Assembly (NCBI GenBank): GCA_015680685.1
Contig: MNCI01023346.1
Coordinates: forward strand, 147,100 to 211,099
From: Gnetum montanum
Lineage: Eukaryota; Streptophyta; Gnetopsida; Gnetales; Gnetaceae
DNA length: 64,000 nucleotides
Direction: 5' to 3'
The notes beneath the pieces are model-generated. The model was not told the origin of the DNA and searched no databases. It was given only the letters and a program-made list of their open reading frames with translations. Each line of letters starts with the position of its first letter. Positions within the stretch are counted from its first letter, which is position 1. Shown here in pieces: positions 43,886 through 54,490 of this stretch. Both the position numbers and the translations under genes were made by a program.

Positions 43886-44705
43886 GCATGGGGCTCATAA
43901 AGGGCATAATCACATCAAACTACCACATTACTAGCTTGCAATACTTAGCAAGATAAACTCAAAACTTTACATAATATGCAAACCACATAGCAAAAGTAGT
44001 TTATCATTACATATTCATTAATCCATCAATAAAATACATGGCATGACTGTGTAGCAAAAATGGCCAAAAAATGAAAAACTGCCCAACAATAGGGCTACAT
44101 TAAGACTACTCAGTCGGTAGTGTTTGGTGGGGGTTGAGGCTCCTCCTCCTCTTCCTCTGCTACTCCGCTGGGGCCTTTGACATCACCTGGTGCTTACTCG
44201 AAGCAACAAAAAATAACAAACTAGTTAGCAAATGCACAACATATAAAACTAACATAAAAAGCACAAAGTCACACACAAAAAAACTAACCTGAGAGGGTTC
44301 CACATCTATCTCTAGAGGTAATCTATCAAGGCCCTCCTCTAAGTGTTGGAGGATTTTGGCCTTTGATAGCTATGTCCAATCCTCCTGGCGAAAGTTAGTA
44401 CCCAAAAGGGTTTTGCCTTTGTCCACAACGGTTCATGTGGACAACTCCATTGAAAACATGATAGAGGAAACCTCCCCTCAGGGCATAATAATCTACCTCT
44501 CTGGAGACCTACTCACCACTATGTGATGAGCAAACAACTCCTTGACCATTCTCCTGCCTGTTGCCTGAAGGAACATATCTCAGTAATGTTGTTCAATGGA
44601 CTTCTCCTTGTACCATTTAAAGTATGTGTTTTGCTCGTTCTTGTAGTGGTGCTTGTGATTCCTTTGAGTTTACCATCACTAATACACCTTTGCACTGTAA
44701 TTTTT
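43886..44705 (+). other. Noncoding region between repeat and antisense pseudogene
   Basis: AT-rich sequence with no clear gene. On the minus strand a frame at 44519-44728 continues past the stop that I take as the end of the antisense pseudogene and is probably its 3' end or UTR. Confidence 0.35.
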
Positions 44706-47295
44706 TCAATCTTGGTTTTTTTGGGCAAGTAAGTCCATTTGCAACCTCTGCTTGATAATCTCTCTAGTGGCCTTGTTCTTGTGCTGTATTATCAACCAGT
44801 ACCTAGCATAGTCAATCTCAGCTATCTGCCAGGTATTGTTCTCTTGTGCGCGAGCCACAAGAAAATAATAACGGGACTGTAAGTCCCCCATTTTGGCATC
44901 CTGGCTTGTTGCCTTGTCCTAGAGCTTGTGCACCTACTTTCATAAGTACTTGTTAGTGTGCTTGCAAACCTATAATGCTTTCACACTTCAAAGCATGCAC
45001 TTACTTGCCATCTCATACACGCAGCGGAGCACTTGCTCAACCTTAAGGGAAAATTTAGGGATGGCATCCACCCTGGCCACCCTGCTCAGATCCTAGTAAA
45101 GCTTAGAACCTATTGGCATACAACAAGGAAAACAACATTAGCCACAGACTAAGCGTTAAATCAGTAAAGTAAGACAAGCAAAGCAACATCGCATGCATAG
45201 CAAGCTTAGGATTTGCCTACAGTAGGTGGTCCACCATGTCCTCAACCAAACCTTTCATGAAGGTGAACTTGTTTGGTGCCTCTACCCATGGCTCCATGTG
45301 GTAGGTAGAGGTGGATGCTAGACTGCTGGCAGGTATCTTTGTAGCTGTAATGCAATAACACATTTAGCAATAGTCAAACAACCAAAGATGTAAGAGCAGA
45401 AAGAGAGCAATAATAGATGGCAATGCAAAGCATATACCTAGCAAACCCTTAGGTGTGAGAGCGAGGGGATCACCTAGCTGCACACCATCTAAGAGGCTAT
45501 TAAAATCACCCCCATTAGGGTGAATCAATTCCTCCTACTCTAATTGTTGGAGGACTTCTATAGCCTCACGCAACTCCTCCTTCTATGCCTCTCCCTCCTT
45601 AGTCTAAGGAGGGACCTCCTCTACCAGTGCCTCTACTGTTACTTTGGTAGCCCTCTCACCTAATTTCAAAAATTCACACACATGTTAAGGTTAGCATTTT
45701 AACACTTAACATAATAGCATAACATAAAAAAACATAAAAATATAAATACATAAAATGCAAAAAATGCATCCAATAACTCGTGCTAACCTACAATGTTTGT
45801 GTGGAAGTCACGAAACTTCAGGTAGATCTTCTTACTGCTCATCTTTTTGACCTCTTGTGCAGGCTCCTCTATAGGATATGGCCTCTTAATCTTTACCTTA
45901 GATAGTCCCACCATCTCAGCAATGTAACACTTCACCCTAGCAACGTTTTTGATACCAACTGGTGGAGGCTCACCTGCACTATCATGCAAGTAATGAGATC
46001 TTCCTAAGAAACCTTTAGTCATTATGGAAAATAACTCACCAATCACCTCTAGGGGGTCTTGTGCTTGTGTGGCAGCAAAAAATTGTTTGATCCATGACTT
46101 CGAGAGTTGTATGCGATCTTGCACCACCCATCGTTTGTCCTTGTGAACCACTAGAAACTTCATAAATCTTCGCAAGCATCCTATGAAGAATAGAAAGTGC
46201 ACATGCAACCTCGCTTGGAGGTTATGGTGCAACTTGATGATCTCGACATATAGGCTATCGACAAGGTGAGAGGCCCAATTGTACCTTGTGTCCTCCTCCA
46301 GCACATCCCTCATCACTTGATCTTGTTCCATCCCAAGGATTTTTCCTTAGGAGAGCAACTTTGGAAATGCATGGGTATGGAAGAGAGGGTAAAGCTCACG
46401 GACCATAGGCACTTGTATGTTATTAATGAGTATGCCTTTGCAAGATCAAGAAGTATCTAGCCACTCCTTGATATCACCTCGGTAGTCCACCTCTCTGTTG
46501 GTCTTATCAATGACCAACAAGCCATCAAAGGGGAGGCCAAAGAGGTATGTGAAGAAGTCATTAGTAAGGTCCAAGATCACTCTCATACCATGTACTTGCA
46601 TGATAAAGTGATGAGTGTTGTTGCTGAAGGAATCAATAATAGTGACCATTTTGGCCATTGGGATGCCTAGGCTAAGGGCCAAGAAAAGGTCCATCAACCT
46701 AGCCCATGTAAGCCTATTGGTCAACTTCGTTGGGGCCTCATGGCACAACCAATGTTTTGTACCCTCAACATCACCATACTTCAGAATGAGGGTGGCCTTA
46801 GTATGGCCCATAGCAACCACTGTGACCTCTCCTGAAATGATTGTAATTGCAATATAGGCAAAGAAAACAAGGTTACAACATTATCATCATGCAAAAAGGC
46901 AAGGTAGCAAATGCACGAGAGCATAATGATAAACTACTTACGTGGGAAGAAAGGTGTGTGCGATGGTGGTGGTGGAACCAATGCCTCCTCAACACTAGGT
47001 ACACCGTCCACCCACTTCGCATCCAACCAGCCATGGATCCAACACCTTTCGTAGGCCTTCGAATACCAATGAGGGTACTTTGCTAAGTCAAACCCAATCT
47101 ACCTGATCACACTCACATGAATGCTCTTTTAGGTTGAAAATTCCTATAGGGCAATGTGAGTCAAGTTTAGGGTCCCTTCCTCAAAATGTAGGCCATGCTC
47201 CTTAATGCTAAACTTGGCAACAAACATGAGTAGTTAGCACCTTCATATGAGCTGATAGCTAAATGAATAATGCAAAAATCATAGAAACACTTACC
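44706..47295 (-). pseudogene. Intron-containing antisense accessory gene of element H, decayed
   Basis: On the minus strand four exons join with correct phases: 46942-47212, 45788-46831, 45438-45659 and 45221-45344. The introns have GTAAGT, GTTAGC and GTATAT donors and TTTCAG, ATTAG and TTACAG acceptors. A further donor GTAAGT ends an upstream exon at 47295, and a last coding section runs to TGA near 44706. The product would be over 700 residues. The centre has VHGMRVILDLTNDFFTYLFG and LPFDG, like the plant-mobile/transposon-associated domains that bind no known ligand. The C-terminus looks coiled-coil. In-frame stops are nearly all TAG/TAA at expected Gln. Antisense accessory genes are known in Tat-lineage elements such as Grande. 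I cannot name this one. Confidence 0.6.
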
Positions 47296-47453
47296 CTCCT
47301 ACATAGTACATCATCCTAGGTGGGCTTTAAAATAAGGTATGCACATGTTGAGTAACAAAAAGAGTGTTGCTCTTGCTATAACAACTAAACTCTAGGATCT
47401 ACCAAATCTTGGACAAAGGGCTAACAACCTTAGAGCCTTAGCTTGAACCCCCT

Positions 47454-48281
47454 TGATGAAGTATCATTGAGTCACTGCGTCGACTGGGCCGCGTTTACGC
47501 GGCCGTGTCGACGCGGGCCTGTTGACGCATCCCTTATGTTGACATGGCCTTCCTACATTGACATGGCCCCGTTTACGTAGCCGCCTGTCTCAGCATATAA
47601 ATAAGAGGGCCTTCCACCTCATTTAGGCATCTTTCAGTTAGTTGTAGGGAAGCTCTTGTAGTTTGTTCCTGTAGGAGATAGAATATTTTCCAAGTGCCCA
47701 TAGTAGGTGTATGAAAAGTAATCGAATCTTTATTCGAGCGTTGATGTATCTGAGCCCATTGGCGTGANNNNNNNNNNNNNNNNNNNNNNNNNNNNNNNNN
47801 NNNNNNNNNNNNNNNNNNNNNNNNNNNNNNNNNNNNNNNNNNNNNNNNNNNNNNNNNNNNNNNNNNNNNNNNNNNNNNNNNNNNNNNNNNNNNNNNNNNN
47901 NNNNNNNNNNNGGTGTTAGGAAATGCTCAAAATGTGCTCGGAAGATGGGACCAGATACTTATGCTAGGAGTAGTTAGAATATGAACTAGGATAATTAGAG
48001 ATTAGGTAATCATTCATTCATTACTTACCTTTCATAGCTTAAATTAGCCGCCAAAAGATATGCAAAAGAAGCTATAAAAATCATTAGCCTTAGTCTCACT
48101 TAACCATCGTAAACGGAACATCACAAGTAAGATTAGGAAGACAATGACCGTTCTAATCTAGAGTTTCACTGGTTAGAGTCTAGTGTATGTTAAGTACTTA
48201 CAGTCTACAGAATTCGATCAGGTCACGTGTGAATGGTCGTGATTTGTATGGTTGGGCGTAGGGGTACCTAGCCACTCATCA
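47454..48281 (+). repeat. 5' LTR of element F (contains assembly gap)
   Basis: It starts TGATGAAGTA and ends CTCATCA. Boxes start at 47479, 47493, 47507, 47521, 47538, 47557 and 47571, and TATAAATA at 47596. The middle is replaced by Ns (47768-47911). Confidence 0.92.
47768..47911. other. Assembly gap, 144 Ns
   Basis: The run of N lies inside the 5' LTR of F. The matching part of the 3' LTR is 60007-60267, about 261 bp, so the gap size is underestimated by about 117 bp unless the 5' copy is deleted. Confidence 0.95.
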
Positions 48282-48282
48282 T

Positions 48283-48302
48283 TGGCGCCATTGCGAGGGA
48301 AC
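48283..48302 (+). other. Primer-binding site, tRNA-Asp type (element F)
   Basis: TGGCGCCATTGCGAGGGAAC follows the LTR after one base. It differs from the tRNA-Asp complement TGGCGCCGTTGCCGGGGA by a few bases. Confidence 0.85.
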
Positions 48303-48449
48303 TATTAAGTCTTACATGCATCATCTAACCTTAGTGAAATTATCATCCAAGTCATTGGAACGGACCCAGGATAGAGATATTTACACATGCTAGGTGGATT
48401 AAAGTTAGTAACAAGGTACATCGATTCCGTGGACCATCTAACGTCCAAC

Positions 48450-50277
48450 ATGACTTCTTACAGGAGGGACGTATCCACCCCACCGGTGCCACAAGAGTTT
48501 CGGGTGGTATACAAGCATCCCAATGAGTACATCCCTAATTTCACATTCATCCTACATTAGGATGAGCACCTATGATGGCGAGACATGGAGGGTAATATTG
48601 TACATCCTCCCGATCGATCGGCTCCTGCGATGCTATTCCACAATCTTGGCATATTAGGCATCCAGTACCTTGGAGTAGAGTATGTCATGGAGGACCATGA
48701 CTACTAGGACTATCATCCCAATGAGGCTCAACAGTAAGAGATTAGCAGCAGGTGGAAAAATATGAACAACTGAAGGGGAAACAATTCAGTAACCCCTTAT
48801 TTTCGCAAGGGCTGCTAGACGATGGGGATCCCATCTTTCATGACACCCATTCAACCGAACTTCCCCTGGGCAGCAGGTCCTCCAATCTGTGATTTATTCC
48901 AAGAACCTAGATGGCCAAGATTCCCAAGGGGATGATAGGTCACGTAGCAAAGATGAATGGGATGAGTAGGACCATCACTAGGGTAGAGGGAGAGATCGTT
49001 CTCCTTCTTCTCCATCCTCTTGCTCTCCTTCTCCTTCATCCAGCTCAAGCTCTGATCACAACTGAGGTAGGAGGAAGCAAAAGGATGGGGGTAAAAAGGT
49101 TCAGAAGGATTGGAAGGAGAAAAAAAAGGAAACATGCGAACCATTGCATGTTGCTCACCAGCATGAAAGGAGGGATGTTTGGAATCATCATAGACGTCGC
49201 AGTCCTAAGTAGGACTATGATTCAGATGAGCCGTTGTTGGCTACACGGAGTATGTTCCAGATCTCTGAGGTAGTTCAAATTCCTAGTAGGCACATGAAGG
49301 GTAGCTGGATCAAGCACATTGATATGAACAACATCCCCATATTTGAAGGGGAATACAACTATGATTCGCAGATCCACCTGTAGGCATTCCATGATGGCTG
49401 CACCCTGCAAAACATTGAAAATGATTGGTAAAGGTTGAAGCTGTTCCCTCGCACACTCATCAAAGAAGCTGAAAGTTGGTACCAGTCCTTGGAGCCGTAA
49501 TCAATACGAAGATGGAGTACGATGCTTGAAATTTTCAATGATAAATATCAAACGTACTCCAGAGTGACGAACCTGAGATGGCAGATCCAAGGATGAAAAC
49601 AAGAAAATCATGAATCCTTGGATGCTGCCATGAGTAGGTACTACTCATTGTTGCATCGATGCCCTAGTCATGGTTACTCTCAGCGGGCACAACTTTGCCA
49701 CATCATCGATGGGCTCTGTTTTGAACCATGAAAGATCCTTGGCATGTACGCCCATGGGCGACTATCAGAGCTAAGGGCCCATCAATTGCAATGCCTCATT
49801 GAGTAGGTGGCCAAGGAGGAAGGAGAACTTAAGAAAAAGGAGAGTGCAGAAGAATTCAACAAGGATCCTTCCCTCAGAAAAAGGAAGGTTCACTTTTGTG
49901 ATGAGAAGGAAGAATCATCACTGGAAGCAGTGGTAAACCGAAAGACTTTGCTGTTACAAAAGTTCACATCTGAAATTTTGGAAAAGGTGGATAAGATGTG
50001 GGACTCTCTAGAAGAAAGGGTCCAAAGGATGTTGAAAATCGCAAAGGAGTCTAGAGCACAAGGTAATGACTGCAATCAATGTAGGAAGAAGGAAGCTGAA
50101 CGTGCCCAATATAAGGGAAAGGGCAAGGTTTCTATAGCAGAGCAAGTTGCAGAATCTGACATTGAGGAGGAAGATGAATGTGACATATGCCAATATGAAC
50201 ATCCTAAGGGATGTTGTCCTATGGTGTCACATCTTCAAGAGTTTGGGGTGTACGCATTGAACCCTCTTTTGGCATAA
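48450..50277 (+). pseudogene. gag pseudogene of element F
   Basis: The ATG at 48450 begins MTSYRRDVSTPPVPQEF and is followed by VVYKHPNEYIPNFTFILH. A TAG then interrupts. The section 48560-49260 is homologous to the Gag N-terminal part of B. The capsid core (HIDMNNIPIFEGEYNYDSQI, about 49315-49375) and the charged region (49807-50277, 156 codons open) follow. That region ends in the zinc knuckle CDICQYEHPKGCC at 50180-50220. Stops are few compared with A, and most are TAG. Confidence 0.82.
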
Positions 50278-51660
50278 AGGCAAACACCCCAAAGGTTTCC
50301 TTATCCACAAGGCAATTCTAGGTGATTCCACCAGCAACAGCAAGGATACTATCCAAGTGGAGCACCATTGCAACTGTATGAATACTTCCAATAGTGGTAG
50401 CACCCACAAACATGGGGGATGCCACTTCTAAGGTAGCAGTACCCTTACAAACAACCAGATCCTTATGGGTACTATGTTTAGCAACCGGTCTCTCCAAGGG
50501 ACTCTTGTAGCCATGCGACCTTTCAAAGTCATTACCACCCCCCGGAGTACTTTCTCCCTCAATCTCCATCAACACGGGGTGAACATCCACACCTCTTTTA
50601 TCCTCCATCACCTTCTCCTACCACTCCTCCACCACATCCCACTCCGCTGCCACCTACACCTTCGATGCAGGGAGAGATACCACCACAGCCACAACAAAGA
50701 AATGCTACGAGGGTTGTTAACTTACAACCGGCACCCCAGCCGAGTGGACCGGAACCCCAGTCAAGAAAACGTCCTTTTTTTTGGCCCAACAATGTGAACA
50801 TACCCTCGCATACACCTGTGGCCAGTGCCCTTGAACCTACAAGCGCCTCCACTACTCCACCAGAGCAGCCTCCAAGCCAACAACCACAACACTCCAATGT
50901 CTAGATGGTCATGCTCACACATGCTATGATCAACTGGATCAAAGTAGGTCACCTTCCCCTGAAATTAACTGATCTAGGAAGCCCCCTCATCTATCTTCAA
51001 GTGGCCGGGAATGAGCCATGCAAAGCTCTTTTGGACTCAGGGTCAGGGGTTAATTTGATCTCTCATGATATGTACAAAAACTGGAACTTGCCCCCGCTAA
51101 AGAAGAGCAACATCCGGCTTGAGTTAGTAGACCAGTCCATCACTGTTCCCTTGGGATTAGTGAAGGACATTGTGACCACCATCTCTGGGTGGTCCTACCC
51201 TGCTAATTTCCTGGTCATCCGTGTAGAGAACTGCAAGGGGAACTTCCCAATCATCATGGGAAGGGCTTGGCTAAGCATGGTGGATGCATGACTAGGCCTT
51301 CGTGATCTATCCCTTAAAATTTCCAAGGAAAATTCTTTCAGGAAGATCGAGAAGAAGCGCATCCCATGCATCGCGTACAGTGACTTAGGGTGCAACTGTG
51401 TGCAGCAATTATTGTCCGCTAAGTGGATATCCATCCAAGCATGCAGCCGGTGTATCGAGAAATCACCTGTTCAACAGTGCTTGTACGCAGCAACCACTAA
51501 CCAAGAAGGCACCCAGTGGCTGACAGTTGATCCTACTAGTAGTGCATTGTGCATGGAACCATCAGAGGGGCTTGTACAAGCCTACATCGACAACAAAGAT
51601 GAAATGGAAGAGATTCATCAACAAGTCTCCACTGTTGATGACCAAGATGACTAGGGGAAG
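50278..51660 (+). pseudogene. Pro-rich linker and aspartic protease of element F
   Basis: A Pro/Gln-rich linker (to 50904) is followed by the best preserved protease in the window. An open frame, 50905-51291, holds NEPCKALLDSGSGVNLISHD with an intact DSG triad at about 51032, then WSYPANFLVIRVENCKGNFP and IIMGRAWLSMVDA. In-frame TAG codons flank it on both sides. Its role would be maturation of Gag-Pol. Confidence 0.85.
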
Positions 51661-53180
51661 CTAGAAATCCCTGAGAGCTTCAAACAAGAGCCCCTTGAGT
51701 TAAAATCTTTACCGGCTCACTTAGCGTATGAATTTTTGCAAAATGGCAAGCCGGTAATAATTAATGCCACCCTTGCTCCAGAATAGAAGAAGAAGTTGCT
51801 AGAGGTGGCAAACAAATGGGTGGCTGCATTCGCATGGTCATATCCTGAGTTGACCAAAGTTGATCCCAAGGTCTGCTAGCATTGGATCTATCTTGACCCT
51901 TCCATGAAGCCACGATGACAACCATAAAGACAGTTCAATCCCAAATTGAAACAGGTTGTAAAAGATGAAATTGAATAGTTGCTAAAGGAAGGATTCATTT
52001 ATTCTGTCATCGATAGCGAATGGGTTAGCCCACTCGTTATTGTGCCCAAAAAAGGTGGCAAGTGGAGGGTTTGTATTGATTTCCGGTTGCTCAATATGGC
52101 GACCTTCAAGGACCACTTCCCGCTCCCATTTTTGGACCAGGTGTTGGACACCATAGCAAGGCACCGCTACTTTAGTTTTTTGGATGGTTATAGTGGTTAT
52201 AACCAAATCCAAATAACACCAGAGGACCAGGCCAAAATCACTTTCACAAGTCCACGGGGGACTTTCGCATACAAGAAGATGCCCTTTGGCCTATGCAATG
52301 CACCCGCTACGTTCCAATGCCTTGTCCTAAGTATCTTTTAGCAACAAATTTACAATGGTGTGGAAGTCTTCATGGATGACTTCTCCACCTATGGGACCAT
52401 GTTCGAGCAAGCCTTGGACTGTCTTGAGCAGGTTCTCAAATGATGTGTAGACACCAATCTGCAGCTCAATTGGCAGAAAAAGCCATTTGATGGTCCAAGA
52501 AGGCATTGTGTTGGGGCATCACATCTCACAAACAGGGATCAGTGTTGATCCTGAGAAAATCAGGATTATCCAAGGAATCACCCATCAACCAAGTACCATC
52601 AAAGATGTTTGGTCATTCCTTGGACACACTGGTTACTACCGACGATTCATTGAAAACTTCTCGAAGATCCCCAAACCGTTGGTAGAGTTAGCAAAGAAGG
52701 ATGCTCCGGTCATCTGGACCAAGGAGTGCGAATCTACATTCCAAGTGCTGAAATAGAAACTGGTAGACACTCTAGTTCTACGAGCCTGTGATTAGTCCAG
52801 ACCTTTCCACATTATGACAGATGCATCCAACTTCACCATGGGAGTCGTGCTTACACAGTGTGATGATCAGAAACATCCTTATTATATCCACTGTGCAAGC
52901 CGTAGTATTGTGGGTGCTTAGTTGAACTACACCACCACCGAAAAGGAACTAATGGCGGTGGTGTTTGCCTTGGACAATTCTAGCACTATGTGCTCGGATA
53001 TGAGGTGTTTGTGCATACTGACCACAGTGCTATCCGATTCCTGATGAAAAAACCAACAGTGAGCCCCTGCATTATCCAGTGGTTGGTGATTCTTTAGGAG
53101 TTTGATCTTACCATGGTAGACAAAAAGGGGACCGAGAATGTGGTTGCTAACCACTTGTCTCGATTACGATGGGATGACAT
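51661..53180 (+). pseudogene. Reverse transcriptase and RNase H of element F
   Basis: RT motifs: WVSPLVIVPKKGGKWRVCID (52020-52080), FSFLDGYSGYNQIQI, PFGLCNAPATFQ (52283-52318) and the catalytic VFMDDFSTY at about 52367-52393. The thumb GHHISQTGISVDPEKIRIIQ is at 52515-52575. RNase H keeps the catalytic IMTDASN at about 52814-52834, then YIHCASRSIVG, a weakened YTTTEKELMAVVFALD, the TDHSAIRF box near 53020 and ends VVANHLSRLRWDD at 53140-53180. Stops are again mostly TAG at Gln positions, and a one-base frame change lies near 52330-52490. Confidence 0.9.
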
Positions 53181-54490
53181 AGAAGAGCAGGAGCCCTTAT
53201 CTGACCAATTTCTAGATGAACTCCTCTTCACAGGCACGGTTGATCCTCAAGCAACCAAGGAATCCCCTTGGTTCAACTGCATCCTCACCTACTTCACAAC
53301 CTAGGTGTTGCCCAAGGAGTGGAACCATCGGTAGAAACAAAAGTTTCTCCATAAGGCCAAGCGTTTCATGGAAATCAATGGCCACCTCTACAAGGTGTGC
53401 GCAGATGGCCTAGTTCAATGGTGTGTCCCTGATGATGATACACTGCGCATCCTCCAAGATGCTCATAAGGGCCCTTGTGGGGGCCACTATGCTGGATGCC
53501 GTACTACCCTTAAGATCCTACTTGTAGGGTATTATTGGCCTAATATCTTCAGGTATGCACAATGGTTCGCCTACTCCTGCGAACGATGCCAGAGGGACGG
53601 TGGGATGATGACACGGTTAGAGGGACCTCAACAGTGGATCTAGCCACTAGAGCCCTTGACATTTGAGGCATCGACTTCATGGGACCCATCACACCCCTAT
53701 CAAATGGAAAGGAATATATCATCATGGCTGTGGACTACTGTACAAAGTGGGAAGAAGCGGCCGTTGTCGTCGACTGTTCATCTAACACCGCCACACGATT
53801 TTTCCAACAAAAAATCGTTAACAAGTTTGGAGTGCCACATGCACTCATTTCAAATAATGGAACTCATTTTACAGGTGTCACTTTTCGAATAATCATGCAA
53901 CGCTTAGGGGTAACACATAAATTCACAACTCCCTATCACCCCAAGCCAACGGGCAGGCCGAAGTCACCAATAGGGAGATCACCAAGATCCTTACCCGAAC
54001 CATCAGCAAGTACAAGAGGGATTGGAGCACTAAGCTTAACGATGCCCTATGGGCCTATCACTCCACTTGGAAAATTCCTATAGGGTACTCTCCTTATGAG
54101 TTAGTGTATAGAAAGTTGCCAAAACTTCCAATTCAAGCCAAACTTCGCACACTATCCACTATGAGTGACTTAGGCCTTGACCTACCACTAGCACAACATG
54201 AACGACTGATCAATCTAAGTGTGCTAGATGAGAACCGATTAGTGGCCCTATCCTCCAATGAGATCCATAAGGCTTACAACAAAAAATAACATGATCTGCG
54301 GATTCAGAAGGTCTCGTTCAGATGTGATGTCAAAGTACTATATTGGAACCCCTCACACGTATCCCAACCGACCAAGCTTCAAACATTGTGGGAGGGACCT
54401 TACATTGTCTCTGAAACCTTCCTGTCCGGGGCCTTACTCATTCACAAACTTGCGGACCCCACAAAACATAGTTAGTTAACCACCAACAAT
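53181..54490 (+). pseudogene. Integrase of element F
   Basis: The HHCC zinc finger spans about 53464-53605 (HKGPCGGHYAG ... CERCQRD). The core has IDFMGPITPL (first Asp, near 53675). The second box reads ISNNGTHFTG near 53850, so the second catalytic Asp is changed to Asn. The Glu box (GQAEVTNREITK) is present at 53955-53990 but a frameshift just before it moves it to another frame. The C-terminal part extends to about 54490 with no chromodomain. Confidence 0.85.
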
